Of a DNA stretch of 64,000 nucleotides, positions 25,917 through 34,707 are shown one piece after another. The stretch's first letter is position 1. Each line of letters starts with the position of its first letter. This DNA is from Polaribacter sp. WD7 (GTDB lineage: Bacteria > Bacteroidota > Bacteroidia > Flavobacteriales > Flavobacteriaceae): the NCBI RefSeq assembly GCF_003335085.1, contig NZ_QPEJ01000017.1, forward strand, positions 186,001 through 250,000, given 5' to 3'. The notes beneath the pieces are model-generated. The model did not search any database. It was not told the DNA's origin and saw nothing but the letters and a program-made list of their open reading frames with translations. The position numbers and the translations under genes were made by a program.

Positions 25917-26720
25917 TTAATTTTTAACAGGAATTTTATCTCGTTCTATTTTACCTTTTTTAATGGCTTTGTAGTTTTCATAACAATCTAAAATTGCTTC
26001 AATCATCTGTAAATCAGAAGCTTTTTTAATAAAATAGTCAGAGTAATTACAATCTGTTAGCAATTCGGTCAACTCTTGTCTATCCATTTCTAGATATTCC
26101 ATCATAACCTCTCTATCAAATTTACCAGCCATTATTTTTCTTAAATCATCTTCTTTTTTTAATTTTTTCAACTTTTTAAGTTGTTTGGGTTTTTTTCCAA
26201 AGAGATTATATAAAAAATCTACTGGCTGAAACAAAGCAGCAATAGGAGAGGAGAAGTTTTTTCCTTTAGGCCTACCAACTTCATAAGTCTGTGGCAAACC
26301 ATTAATTTTTATTCTTGTAAACCTATCTTTAGGAACCTGTTTTACATCAATTTCCAAAACCCCTATAAGTTTAGTAGATTTAATCACTACCTCTTTAACT
26401 TCTTCTGGCTTTTCGTATAATGCAATTAACAATTCATTTCCTTTCAATAAATCGTTAGTAATCTTTAATTTTATGGAAGCATATCCTAGATAAGAAACTA
26501 TAATTGTATCGTTAGCTTGCGTTGGTATTTCAAAAAAACCTTTTTCATTAGTAATTGTACCTTGTACTGAATTTAAATTTAGAATATGAGCAGCACTCAA
26601 AGGTTTCTTGTTTTCAGCATGAATAATTTGCCCTTTTAAATTCTTCACTTGAAGTGAATCATTCTGAGCATATATTGAAACAGAAACGGTAATAAGTAAA
26701 AAAAAGATTATTTTTTGCAT
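25917..26720 (-). CDS. Secreted carboxypeptidase-regulatory-like domain protein
   Basis: Protein of 267 residues with an N-terminal signal peptide ending around IYAQN. Residues about 28-110 form a CarboxypepD_reg-like beta-sandwich (LKGQIIHAENKKPLSAAHIL; GTITNEKGFFEIPTQ; VSYLGYASIKLKI), the domain common at the N-terminus of TonB-dependent receptors. The rest has a basic patch (KKPKQLKKLKKLKKEDDLRK) and helices with no TonB-type barrel, so it is a stand-alone envelope protein. Function unknown. Single gene. Confidence 0.82.
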   Translation of the reverse strand: MQKIIFFLLITVSVSIYAQNDSLQVKNLKGQIIHAENKKPLSAAHILNLNSVQGTITNEKGFFEIPTQANDTIIVSYLGYASIKLKITNDLLKGNELLIALYEKPEEVKEVVIKSTKLIGVLEIDVKQVPKDRFTRIKINGLPQTYEVGRPKGKNFSSPIAALFQPVDFLYNLFGKKPKQLKKLKKLKKEDDLRKIMAGKFDREVMMEYLEMDRQELTELLTDCNYSDYFIKKASDLQMIEAILDCYENYKAIKKGKIERDKIPVKN

Positions 26721-26812
26721 AATACTGCAATAATACTAATAAAACAGTTTACAAAGGTTAATTTTTTGTGAAACAGTACGTAAAAATAAAGGAAATATAG
26801 GATGATGTTTTG

Positions 26813-26896
26813 TGCGCACGAGAAGATTCGAACTTCCACAAACTTACGTTTACTGCCCCCTCAAGGCAGCGCGTCTACCAATTCCGCCACGTGCGC
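26813..26896 (-). tRNA. tRNA-Leu (GAG)
   Basis: On the reverse strand the 84-nt gene starts GCGCACGTGGCGGAATTGG, and its acceptor arm GCGCACG/CGTGCGC pairs perfectly. The anticodon loop TTGAGGG gives GAG (Leu, CUY codons). A long variable arm and GTTCGAATC T-loop are present. The CCA end is not encoded; the adjoining genome bases read CAA. Confidence 0.93.
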
Positions 26897-26900
26897 GCTT

Positions 26901-26943
26901 TATATAACCAAAAAAGTTAAGCATGAGCTTAACCTTTTTATTG
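26901..26943 (-). terminator. Hairpin between the two tRNA genes
   Basis: On the reverse strand GTTAAGC-TCAT-GCTTAAC is followed by TTTTTT. It would end transcription after tRNA-Lys and before tRNA-Leu, or serve as a processing signal. Confidence 0.6.
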
Positions 26944-27016
26944 TGACCGGGCTGGGGCTCGAACCCAGGACCCTCTCCTTAAAAGGGAGATGCTCTACCA
27001 ACTGAGCTACCAGGTC
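26944..27016 (-). tRNA. tRNA-Lys (UUU)
   Basis: A 73-nt gene on the reverse strand starting GACCTGGTAGCTCAGTTGG. The anticodon loop CTTTTAA gives UUU. Acceptor GACCTGG pairs with CCCGGTC (one G-U). T-arm GGGTTCGAGCCC is standard. CCA is not encoded. Confidence 0.95.
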
Positions 27017-27111
27017 TGTTCTTAAAACGGTTGCAAATATAACATCAATCATTGGAATTAGAACTGTTTATTTGAAATATTTTTATGCATATTTGTAAAA
27101 ATATTTATTTA

Positions 27112-27639
27112 ATGAAAATTGTATTATTAGGCTATATGGCGTCTGGAAAATCCAGTATAGGAAGAAGACTTTCTAACTTACTCTCAATGAATTTTTTAGA
27201 TTTAGATGATTACATTTCTGAACAAGAAAATATGACCATTCCTGCTATTTTTGCTCAAAAAGGAGAAGTGTATTTTAGAACCATAGAACACAAATATTTA
27301 AAAGAAGTTTTACAAAAAGAAGAAGACTTTATTTTAGCTTTAGGAGGAGGAACACCCTGTTATGCGGGAAATATGGACAGTGTTAACAAAGATAAAAATT
27401 CAGTTTCGATTTATTTAAAAGGAAGCACTCCTACAATGATTGATAGGTTGATTAGAAAAAAAGCCAAGAGACCTTTAGTAGCTTCTTTAGATGACGATAA
27501 AATTCCTGAGTTTGTTGCCAAACATCTTTTTGAAAGAAGACCTTTTTATGAGCAAGCCAAACAACACATCTCTATTGATGGAAAAACTAAAAAGGAAGTA
27601 GCTGTAGAAATAACTGCATTATTCAACCAAATACGCTAA
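27112..27639 (+). CDS. aroK: Shikimate kinase
   Basis: P-loop kinase of 175 residues that phosphorylates shikimate on the route to chorismate. Walker A reads GYMASGKSS near residue 7, followed by the shikimate-binding DLDDYI near 32-37, RTIEHKYL with the substrate Arg near 57, GGGTPC near 79, and the lid KRPL near 120. Upstream codons to 27085 do not match the family. Its 3' end overlaps the convergent phosphoribosyltransferase by 21 bases. Confidence 0.92.
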   Translation: MKIVLLGYMASGKSSIGRRLSNLLSMNFLDLDDYISEQENMTIPAIFAQKGEVYFRTIEHKYLKEVLQKEEDFILALGGGTPCYAGNMDSVNKDKNSVSIYLKGSTPTMIDRLIRKKAKRPLVASLDDDKIPEFVAKHLFERRPFYEQAKQHISIDGKTKKEVAVEITALFNQIR

Positions 27640-28125
27640 TGCTCCTTTTTCTGAAAATTCTACTTGAACATGTTCTTTAATTGATGTTGATAATGATATT
27701 CCTTTAAAATCTGCTTTTACGGGGTATTTTTTATGATTTCTATTAACCAGTACTGCTGTTTTAAAACGCTTTAAAGGCACTTCTAAAAAGTGTTTAACAG
27801 CATATATTAATGTAGTGCCAGAATTTAAAACATCATCAACAACTACTAAAGATTTATGTTTATAATCATCAACAGAAAGCGAGGTAGTTATTGCTTCTAA
27901 AGGTTTTTTCTTGTTTATAGTTATTTTACAAATAGTAACTTTTAAAGTAGATATTTCTTCTAAAACAGTAATAATTTTTTCTGCCAATACAAATCCATTA
28001 CCAATTATACCAGCAACAACAACTTCTTTTTCAGAAGCATTTGTTTCATAAATTTGGTAAGCAATACGTTTAATTTTTTGGTCTATTTGAACTTGATTTA
28101 AAATTATGTTTTCTGTAGTTGTCAT
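27619..28125 (-). CDS. Phosphoribosyltransferase domain protein (PyrR-like)
   Basis: Type I phosphoribosyltransferase of 168 residues. The PRPP loop is VVVDDVLNSGTTLIYA near residues 95-110, with the hood and SLSTSIKEHVQVEF at the C-terminus. It resembles PyrR (uracil phosphoribosyltransferase and, in Firmicutes, pyr mRNA-binding regulator), but no pyr operon or attenuator is near, so a salvage role is more likely; this part is inference. Its start overlaps the stop of the S4-domain gene by four bases (ATGA), so the two are translated together. Confidence 0.82.
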   Translation of the reverse strand: MTTTENIILNQVQIDQKIKRIAYQIYETNASEKEVVVAGIIGNGFVLAEKIITVLEEISTLKVTICKITINKKKPLEAITTSLSVDDYKHKSLVVVDDVLNSGTTLIYAVKHFLEVPLKRFKTAVLVNRNHKKYPVKADFKGISLSTSIKEHVQVEFSEKGALAYLVE

Positions 28126-28502
28126 AAGTCTTCTTCTGTATCTTCTTGATAGTTATCTATATCTCTTCTGTCTTTTTTGGTAGGTCTTCCAGTTCCTTTT
28201 TTTCTGTAATAATCTTTAGAATATTTTAAAAGATCTGTTTTTTCAAACTCTTCTTTAGGTGTTATGTCTTTTCTATATAAATCTACCAATTTAGCTCCAA
28301 GTCTACTTGTAGGTAAATCTAAAACTTTAATTTGATAATTAATTTGATTTTTTCTTATTACAACAATTTCGTCACCAAACACTTCTTTAGAAGGTTTTAC
28401 AGCACTATTATTTACTTTAACCTGCCCTTTTTTACATGCAGTTGTAGCAATACTTCTTGTTTTAAATAAACGAATACACCATAAATATTTATCTATCCTC
28501 AT
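28122..28502 (-). CDS. S4 domain RNA-binding protein (Hsp15/RqcP-like)
   Basis: Protein of 126 residues with an N-terminal S4 domain: MRIDKYLWCIRLFKTRSIAT, then ACKKGQVKVNNSAVKPS. The C-terminal half is a basic tail (SKDYYRKKGTGRPTKKDRRD). This matches Hsp15, which binds free 50S subunits carrying stalled nascent chains; related RqcP proteins act in ribosome quality control. Located with a PRTase in a two-gene operon. Confidence 0.88.
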   Translation of the reverse strand: MRIDKYLWCIRLFKTRSIATTACKKGQVKVNNSAVKPSKEVFGDEIVVIRKNQINYQIKVLDLPTSRLGAKLVDLYRKDITPKEEFEKTDLLKYSKDYYRKKGTGRPTKKDRRDIDNYQEDTEEDL

Positions 28503-28580
28503 AAAATTAGTTAAAAAACAAAGTTACCCTTTTTACAAAGGTATAAAAATGGTAAATTGCACCCTAAATTTTTAGATTAA

Positions 28581-29369
28581 ATGAATAAATTAAAATTAAT
28601 ACTACTATTATTAAGTAGTATCGTTTTTTATAATTGTGATGATAATAATAGAGGTTTTATCAATCCGTTTGAAGGCACAGATTATGAGCAATTAGCTATC
28701 TCTGACAATGATAGTATCTTAAAGTTTTTAAATACGCATTATTATGATGCGGTAACAGATTCTATAAAACTAATTAGTAGTAATGAAACTTCATTGTTTG
28801 AAGATAACAACACATTAGAGATTAAGGATTTGGTAGAGAATGATATAAAGTATACTTTATATACATATATTGTAGATGAAGGAGAGCCTAGTGCAGATAA
28901 AGGAAATCCTTCTATTGTAGATTCTGTGTTTACAACATATTCTGGTATAGAATTATTAAATAATACTATTGATAGAGATCCTTTTGATAGTAATACTCAA
29001 ATTTGGATTGGAAATTCTATTGTTGGTTGGGCAAACGGTTTTACAAATTTTAGAAATGGAAATAATATTACTAACAATGGTCCAATAACTTACAATAATA
29101 CAGGAAAAGGTTTTATTTTTATTCCTAGTGGTTTAGCTTATCCTTCTTTAGATTTCGTTTTTGGTCAAAATGATCCTAATGCACTTCCCTACGATAGAAT
29201 ATTAGTTTTCAAAATAGAATTATTAGATTTTGTTGTAGACACAGATCATGATAACGACGGTGTGCCTTCTATACAAGAAGATGCTAATGGAGACGGAAAT
29301 CCTAGAAATGATTTTAGTGACCCTAATTTTCCTACAAGACCAGATTATCTAAATCCAAATATAAAATAA
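28581..29369 (+). CDS. FKBP-type peptidyl-prolyl isomerase-like lipoprotein
   Basis: Lipoprotein of 262 residues: signal peptide with lipobox IVFYNC at about 15-20. The central region follows the pattern of flavobacterial FKBP-like lipoproteins (SVFTTYSGIELLNNT; a WIGNSIVGWANGFTNFRNG loop; GKGFIFIPSGLAYPS; ILVFKIELLDF), and the end is an Asp-rich DTDHDNDGVPSIQEDANGDG calcium-binding-like repeat. Probably a periplasm- or surface-facing folding factor. Active-site conservation for isomerase activity cannot be judged by eye. Confidence 0.75.
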   Translation: MNKLKLILLLLSSIVFYNCDDNNRGFINPFEGTDYEQLAISDNDSILKFLNTHYYDAVTDSIKLISSNETSLFEDNNTLEIKDLVENDIKYTLYTYIVDEGEPSADKGNPSIVDSVFTTYSGIELLNNTIDRDPFDSNTQIWIGNSIVGWANGFTNFRNGNNITNNGPITYNNTGKGFIFIPSGLAYPSLDFVFGQNDPNALPYDRILVFKIELLDFVVDTDHDNDGVPSIQEDANGDGNPRNDFSDPNFPTRPDYLNPNIK

Positions 29370-29392
29370 GATTTAAGAAAAGAAATAGACAT

Positions 29393-29428
29393 AAAAAAAG
29401 CTCTTGAAATTATTCAAGAGCTTTTTTT
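29393..29428. terminator. Bidirectional terminator
   Basis: AAAAAAAGCTCTTGAA and TTCAAGAGCTTTTTTT form a long perfect stem around ATTA, between convergent genes. Confidence 0.9.
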
Positions 29429-29446
29429 ACAGTATACTATTTTTAT

Positions 29447-30046
29447 TTAAAGTCTGTATGATAAGCCTACAATAATTTGATTAATTCTAGTATCAAAACG
29501 TTGTGAAACTGTACCTGATAAAAAGTTAGATTCTACATCAGAAAATGCTCTTTCCCATCTTACATCTATCCCTAATTTACCCAATTCAATTCCGCCTCCA
29601 AATTGTAATCCAACAGTAAATCCATCTGTTTCAACTTCAGAAATATCACTAAAACTAAAGTCAGACCCCAAAACATATTGAAATGACGGTCCTATAAAAA
29701 CATTACCCACACTAAAAATCTTTTTACCTAATAATACAGGAATGTCAATTTTTTGAAAATTAAATTCTGTTGTATTTCCAGAAGTTTTAAAACGAACTTC
29801 ATTACTAAGATTTGTATACACTAATTCTGGTCTTAAATACAAACCTATAACTGGTATTTTAAAACGCAACCAAATACCTGCATGGTAACCAGTTCTACTT
29901 TCTGCACCTTCAAAAAGATCAGTTTGAACTTCATTAATAGAATTAGAATTGTAATTTACGCCTCCTTTAATACCAAAAGCTGCTTGAGCATTTAATGTTT
30001 GGCTTAATCCAAAAGCCAAAAACATCATTAACATTATTTTTTTCAT
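29447..30046 (-). CDS. Outer membrane beta-barrel protein (porin/PorT-like)
   Basis: Protein of 199 residues with a signal peptide ending near NAQAAFGIKGG. Alternating hydrophobic strands and a C-terminal strand INQIIVGLSYRL ending in an aromatic-rich pattern fit a small eight-stranded barrel of the outer-membrane-protein-beta-barrel family. Starts 5 bases after the transketolase subunit stop, so co-transcribed with it. Specific function unknown. Confidence 0.8.
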   Translation of the reverse strand: MKKIMLMMFLAFGLSQTLNAQAAFGIKGGVNYNSNSINEVQTDLFEGAESRTGYHAGIWLRFKIPVIGLYLRPELVYTNLSNEVRFKTSGNTTEFNFQKIDIPVLLGKKIFSVGNVFIGPSFQYVLGSDFSFSDISEVETDGFTVGLQFGGGIELGKLGIDVRWERAFSDVESNFLSGTVSQRFDTRINQIIVGLSYRL

Positions 30047-30051
30047 ATATG

Positions 30052-31005
30052 TTATTTTCTAGAAATTACTTTTTTAGCAGCTTTAATAACTGCATTAGCA
30101 TCTAAACCATATTTAGCCATTAACTGGTCTGGTGTACCAGACTCACCAAAAGTATCGTTAGTTGCAACAAACTCTTGCGGAGTAGGTGTATTTAGTGCTA
30201 ACGTTCTAGCAACACTTTCTCCTAAACCACCTAACTTATTATGTTCTTCTGCAGTAACTATGCAACCTGTTTTGGCTACTGAATTTATAATAATTTCTTC
30301 ATCTAAAGGTTTTATAGTATGAATATTAATTACTTCTGCAGAAATTCCTTGAGCTTCTAATTGCTCTGCAGCTTGCAAAGACTCCCAAACTAGATGACCA
30401 GTTGCTACTATAGTAACATCTTTACCTTCTGTTAATTGAATACCTTTACCCACAATAAATTCTTGGTCTTCTGGCATAAAAATAGGCACTTTTGGCCTAC
30501 CAAAACGCAAGTAAACGGGACCTTCATGTTCAGCTATAGCTATAGTTGCAGCTTTAGTTTGGTTGTAGTCGCATGGATTAATAACGGTCATGCCTGGTAG
30601 CATTTTCATCAAACCTATATCTTCTAATATTTGGTGTGTTGCGCCATCTTCACCCAAAGTTACACCTGCATGAGATGCACATATTTTTACATTTTTATCT
30701 GAATATGCAATTGATTGACGAATTTGATCATACACTCTACCAGTAGAAAAATTAGCAAATGTTCCTGTAAATGGTATTTTACCACCAATTGTTAAACCAG
30801 CTGCTATACCCATCATGTTTGCTTCTGCAATTCCTATTTGGAAAAAACGATCAGGATTTTCTTTAATAAATTGATCCATCTTTAAAGAACCAATTAAATC
30901 TGCACATAAAGCAACAACGTTTGGGTTTGTTCTTCCTAATTCTGTTAAACCATCACCAAAACCAGAACGTGTATCTTTTTTTTCTGTGTATGTGTATTTT
31001 TTCAT
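30052..31005 (-). CDS. Transketolase, C-terminal subunit
   Basis: Protein of 317 residues holding the pyrimidine-binding and C-terminal domains of transketolase: FFQIGIAEANMMGIAAGLT near 55 (the TPP-activating Glu), HAGVTLGEDGATHQILED near 115, and a C-terminal domain with VTAEEHNKLGGLGESVA. In many bacteria transketolase is split into an N-terminal half (about 280 residues, PP domain) and this half. The N-terminal partner is not upstream here: the next gene in that direction is maf, with only 129 bases between. The partner must be elsewhere. Confidence 0.9.
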   Translation of the reverse strand: MKKYTYTEKKDTRSGFGDGLTELGRTNPNVVALCADLIGSLKMDQFIKENPDRFFQIGIAEANMMGIAAGLTIGGKIPFTGTFANFSTGRVYDQIRQSIAYSDKNVKICASHAGVTLGEDGATHQILEDIGLMKMLPGMTVINPCDYNQTKAATIAIAEHEGPVYLRFGRPKVPIFMPEDQEFIVGKGIQLTEGKDVTIVATGHLVWESLQAAEQLEAQGISAEVINIHTIKPLDEEIIINSVAKTGCIVTAEEHNKLGGLGESVARTLALNTPTPQEFVATNDTFGESGTPDQLMAKYGLDANAVIKAAKKVISRK

Positions 31006-31134
31006 TATAAATGTTGTGTTGTAAAATTCCGCGTAAAAATAACCTTTTATTTTGCTTTTGAGAAGAAAAAGTAGCTTAGAAAAAAGATTTTTTTAACATT
31101 TCTTTATATTATAAAATTGTTTTTACGGTTAATA

Positions 31135-31713
31135 TTATAATTTCATTAATTCGTCATAAAGTTTGTGTACAGGTAAACCTACCACATTAAAGTAACTTCC
31201 TTTAATTGTTTTTATACCTATAAATCCAATCCATTCTTGAATTCCGTATGCACCAGCTTTATCAAACGGTTGGTAATTTTTGATATAATACGTTATTTCT
31301 TCATCAGTAAGTTTTTTAAAAGAAACTGTGGTAGTGTCATTTATCACTTTTTGAAAATGATTATTTGTAATACAAACAGAGGTAATAACTTGATGTTCTT
31401 TACCAGATAAAGATTGTAACATTTTAAATGCTTCTTGTTCGTCTTTAGGTTTGCCCAAAGCTTTGTTATCTAACCAAACGATGGTGTCTGAAGTTATTAG
31501 TAAGTCTCTATCTGTAAGTGTATTAAATGCTTTAGATTTAAGAGTAGCTAAATAGTCTGTGATTTGGTTACCTTTTAATTCTTTAGGATAAACTTCTTTA
31601 ATTTCTTTAAGCTGAATTGTAAAATCTAGGCCTAAATCTTTAAAAAATTGTTGTCTTCTAGGAGATCCAGAAGCTAAAATAATGGTATAATTTTTTAATT
31701 TTTCGTTTAACAT
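31135..31713 (-). CDS. maf: Maf family nucleotide pyrophosphatase
   Basis: Protein of 192 residues. IILASGSPRRQQFFKDLGLDF at the start holds the family motif; SDTIVWLDNKALGKPKDEQEA and FDKAGAYGIQEW are the other two conserved segments. Maf proteins hydrolyse dTTP/UTP or modified nucleotides to monophosphates and are linked to septum control. Third gene of the smpB-ubiA-maf operon, 33 bases after ubiA. Confidence 0.93.
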   Translation of the reverse strand: MLNEKLKNYTIILASGSPRRQQFFKDLGLDFTIQLKEIKEVYPKELKGNQITDYLATLKSKAFNTLTDRDLLITSDTIVWLDNKALGKPKDEQEAFKMLQSLSGKEHQVITSVCITNNHFQKVINDTTTVSFKKLTDEEITYYIKNYQPFDKAGAYGIQEWIGFIGIKTIKGSYFNVVGLPVHKLYDELMKL

Positions 31714-31746
31714 TTATATATATGTAATTAGTTAATTATAAATAAA

Positions 31747-32655
31747 TTAAATGTTTTTCAAATCTATAAAGTTGAATAATATCATAGATATGATACCAAA
31801 AAACATTATTATTTTTAATAGTTTACTAAGTTTTGAATATTCTCTTTTACTTTCTATTTTCCATAACACATACATAAAATATACTAATGGAAGTACTATA
31901 AAAATAACACTATAAGTAACAAAAATAATCTCTTTATGTAACAACTGTAAAATTAAAAGTAACCCAAAAAGTAAAACAGCGGCAAAGAAAAAAGCGACTT
32001 TAGAAGCTCTTTTTCTGCCAATTAAAATGGGTAATGTATGTGCGTTCAACTTTGTATCTCCGTTTATATCTTCTATATCTTTAATAATTTCCCTTATTAA
32101 AGTAGTTAAAAATGAAAAAATATAATAAGCAACAAATACTATTTTTAAAGAAACCAAACTGGAGTTTTTTATAAAATAAGCACTTTCAAATTCTACAACC
32201 AAATAGATTACCAGTGTACAGAGCACAGCAATTGTGAGATTACCAATTAACGCAATCTTTTTTAAATATTTAGAATATAAAAAAAGTATACCAATTGTGC
32301 CTATAAAATAAAAAGAATAATAGGGGAGTTGTGTAGTTAAAGAAATATAAACGCCTGTAATAAAACCGAACAATATACCTAAAAAATAAAAAATCCAAGC
32401 CTTTTTTTTACTTACTAAAACCTCTATAAATAGTTTTTGAGGTTTGTTAATTTTATCGGCATTTATATCAAAAATATCATTAATAATATAACCACTAGCT
32501 GTAATTGATAAAACACTAAACACTAAAATAAAAAACTGAAAAACAGACAAATGAGAATTGTCAAAAAAAACTTTAATTAACGCATACTTGGTTAAAACCA
32601 TCGTTAATAAAACCATCAAAAGATTTTTATAACGAATCAGTTTTAAAATAGCCAT
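31747..32655 (-). CDS. UbiA-family prenyltransferase (geranylgeranylglycerol-phosphate type)
   Basis: Membrane protein of 302 residues with about eight spans. The first Asp-rich motif is NDIFDINADKIN near 60-70 and the second DIEDINGDTKLNAHTLP near 190-205, both for Mg-prenyl diphosphate binding. In Flavobacteria this group is commonly labelled geranylgeranylglycerol-phosphate geranylgeranyltransferase, but the substrate in bacteria is not certain. The start codon overlaps the smpB stop by one base (TAATG arrangement). Confidence 0.85.
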   Translation of the reverse strand: MAILKLIRYKNLLMVLLTMVLTKYALIKVFFDNSHLSVFQFFILVFSVLSITASGYIINDIFDINADKINKPQKLFIEVLVSKKKAWIFYFLGILFGFITGVYISLTTQLPYYSFYFIGTIGILFLYSKYLKKIALIGNLTIAVLCTLVIYLVVEFESAYFIKNSSLVSLKIVFVAYYIFSFLTTLIREIIKDIEDINGDTKLNAHTLPILIGRKRASKVAFFFAAVLLFGLLLILQLLHKEIIFVTYSVIFIVLPLVYFMYVLWKIESKREYSKLSKLLKIIMFFGIISMILFNFIDLKNI

Positions 32656-33116
32656 TATGCGTTAAAACTCTTTTTAATTCTTGCTAAATCACGCTTGTTG
32701 TCTCTGTCTTTTATAACATTACGCTTATCATGAGTTTGTTTTCCTTTTGCAAGTGCAATTTCTAATTTAGCAAATCCTCTTTCATTTATAAATAAACGTA
32801 ATGGTACAATAGTATTTCCTTTAGCTTCTACATCTTTTTTAAGACTTCTCAATTCACGCTTGTTTAGTAACAAACGTCTTTCACTTTTGGGATTATGATT
32901 AAAATGATGCCCAAAAATATACTCTTGAATATACATATTTACAATAAAAAGTTCTCCACGCTCATTAAATTCACAAAAACTTTCTGTAATTCTGGCTTGA
33001 CTATTTCGAATTGATTTTATTTCTGTACCTGTCAATTGAATTCCTGCAATATATTTATCCAGGATTTCAAATTCGAAACGAGCTTTTTTATTTTGTATGT
33101 TGATTTTTTTCTGCAT
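32655..33116 (-). CDS. smpB: SsrA-binding protein SmpB
   Basis: Protein of 153 residues that binds tmRNA and brings it to stalled ribosomes. It shows KARFEFEILDKYIAGIQLTG, GTEIKSIRN, IQEYIFGHHFNHNPKSERRLL and a basic C-terminal tail KRDLARIKKSFNA that enters the empty mRNA channel. The frame extends four codons further up (33128), but MQKKINIQNKKARFE is the family start. First gene of the operon. The tmRNA gene is not in the window. Confidence 0.95.
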   Translation of the reverse strand: MQKKINIQNKKARFEFEILDKYIAGIQLTGTEIKSIRNSQARITESFCEFNERGELFIVNMYIQEYIFGHHFNHNPKSERRLLLNKRELRSLKKDVEAKGNTIVPLRLFINERGFAKLEIALAKGKQTHDKRNVIKDRDNKRDLARIKKSFNA

Positions 33117-33209
33117 ATTCGTCTTCACAAAAGATTAACAAATATACGTTTTTACTTCGGTCAAAGAAATGTAATTTTGAAAACTATTTTCAATCAAACA
33201 AAAACCATA

Positions 33210-33938
33210 ATGCGGTATTTTTTACTAGTATTTTCTGTACTAATTTTCTCTTGCAATCCTCAGAAAAATAAAATTCAAGCTGAGAATATTATAGATCAAA
33301 CTATTATATACTCGGGGTCTAATAGGGTGTCTAACTCAGATATTTCTTTTGTGTTTAGAGATAAATTCTATACCGCAGTTAGGGCCAAAGGAAACTTTAC
33401 TCTAACCAGAAGTTTTGATGATATTAAAGATGTTTTAACAAATAATGGTTTTACAAGATTTGTAAACGGCAGTAAAGTTGATTTGTCTCAAGAAGACATT
33501 AAAAAATATACAGGAGCAGTAAATTCTGTGCATTATTTTTCTGTTTTACCACATGGTTTGCATGATGAAGCTGTGCATAAAAAATTACTAGCTAATACTA
33601 CTATTAAAGGCGAAGATTATTTTAAAATTCAAATTACTTTTGATGAAGATGGAGGAGGAGAAGACCACCAAGATGTTTTTATTTATTGGGTTGGTAAAGA
33701 GGATTATCTTATAGATTATTTTGCCTACTCTTATGAAGTAAATGGAGGTGGTATACGATTTAGAGCTATTAAAAATGAGAATTATATTGGTGGAATTAGA
33801 TTTGTAGATTATTACAACTACAAACCCAAAAACAACACGATAACTTTACAAAATATTGATAAAGCGTTTGTTGATGACGAATTAGAGATGGTTTCTGAAA
33901 TTGTTTTAGAAAAAGTGAATGTAAAACCTTTTTATTAA
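33210..33938 (+). CDS. Lipoprotein, DUF6503-like
   Basis: Protein of 242 residues with signal peptide and lipobox LIFSC at about 11-15. The body (FVFRDKFYTAVRAKGNFTLTR; YFSVLPHGLHDEAVHKKLL; FDEDGGGEDHQDVFIYWVG) matches my recollection of the DUF6503 group of Bacteroidota lipoproteins, whose function is unknown. The long upstream reading frame (to 33036) overlaps smpB and is not used. Divergent from smpB. Confidence 0.72.
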   Translation: MRYFLLVFSVLIFSCNPQKNKIQAENIIDQTIIYSGSNRVSNSDISFVFRDKFYTAVRAKGNFTLTRSFDDIKDVLTNNGFTRFVNGSKVDLSQEDIKKYTGAVNSVHYFSVLPHGLHDEAVHKKLLANTTIKGEDYFKIQITFDEDGGGEDHQDVFIYWVGKEDYLIDYFAYSYEVNGGGIRFRAIKNENYIGGIRFVDYYNYKPKNNTITLQNIDKAFVDDELEMVSEIVLEKVNVKPFY

Positions 33939-33973
33939 GTAAGATTGTCTATTAGTTTATTTTGATGGAATTT

Positions 33974-34073
33974 TGTCAAATCAGAACTTTACGATTGAAT
34001 TGAATAAAAAACTTTGGATTCTAAAGTAGTTTTTTATGTGATTTTTTCATCAAAAAATCACTACAACCAATAC
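33974..34073 (-). repeat. Terminal-inverted-repeat element, degenerate copy
   Basis: Read on the reverse strand, AGTGATTTTTTGATGAAAAA and ACTACTTTAGAATCC line up with the core of the other copies; one end keeps TGACA (reverse strand). It contains a perfect hairpin GTGATTTTTT-CATC-AAAAAATCAC at 34038-34061. It lies between two convergent genes, where it may double as a terminator. Confidence 0.55.
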
Positions 34074-34112
34074 TTTTTAAACCAATAATTTAAGACCTAA
34101 ATTTACAACGGT

Positions 34113-34613
34113 TTAATATTCTATTTTTTTAATGCTACTCATGATCTTGCCTCCAGAAATACTAACAATATAGAGGCTATAATTGTCATTATCGTTCATA
34201 AATGCATACTTTTTTTTACCTAAAATTGCGTTTGCAAACATTGGTGTGGTATTGCTATGACCAACAATTAACACTGTTTTTCCTTTTGTGTTTTGTTGAA
34301 AAATAGAATCGTACAATTTAGCAGGATTGTACGTTATAATTTGAATGTTTTTGCTTTGAGCTGTTGGTTTTGCAGTTTGTAATGTTCTAGTATAGTTGGT
34401 TGAATATACAGCATCTAAATCGATGTTTTTAAAATAAGCAGCCCATTTTTCTGCCCTTTCTTTACCTTTTAAATTTAAATTAGGATTTCTGTTTGTTGCA
34501 TCTGATCTGTCTTTTTCTGCATGACGAATTAAGTAATAGGTTGTACTTTTATTAGAAGAACATGACAATAACAAACTAAAGGTAAAAGCAAGTAAAAATA
34601 TAATTTTTCTCAT
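34113..34613 (-). CDS. Histidine phosphatase family lipoprotein
   Basis: Protein of 166 residues with lipobox LLLSC near 14-18. The phosphoglycerate-mutase-like catalytic motif reads LIRHAEKD near 28-35 (nucleophile His), followed by YSTNYTRTLQTAKPT and a second catalytic segment VLIVGHSNTTP near 115-125. Similar to SixA-type phosphatases but exported and lipid-anchored, so probably periplasmic; substrate unknown. Confidence 0.87.
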   Translation of the reverse strand: MRKIIFLLAFTFSLLLSCSSNKSTTYYLIRHAEKDRSDATNRNPNLNLKGKERAEKWAAYFKNIDLDAVYSTNYTRTLQTAKPTAQSKNIQIITYNPAKLYDSIFQQNTKGKTVLIVGHSNTTPMFANAILGKKKYAFMNDNDNYSLYIVSISGGKIMSSIKKIEY

Positions 34614-34647
34614 AATAAAAACTTTGATACTGCTAAATATACGTAAA

Positions 34648-34681
34648 AAGAATACGGTGCTTTTAGTAGCACCGTATTTTA
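34648..34681. terminator. Terminator after clpB
   Basis: AATACGGTGC and GCACCGTATT form a 10-bp stem with loop TTTTAGTA, with A/T tracts on both sides. It serves clpB and lies upstream of the phosphatase gene. Confidence 0.85.
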
Positions 34682-34707
34682 TTAATTACAAATTGCTTTT
34701 AAAAATA

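Noticed and set aside
26802..27005. 67-codon open frame over the tRNA region
   Set aside because: It is the reverse complement of two tRNA genes, a common false protein.
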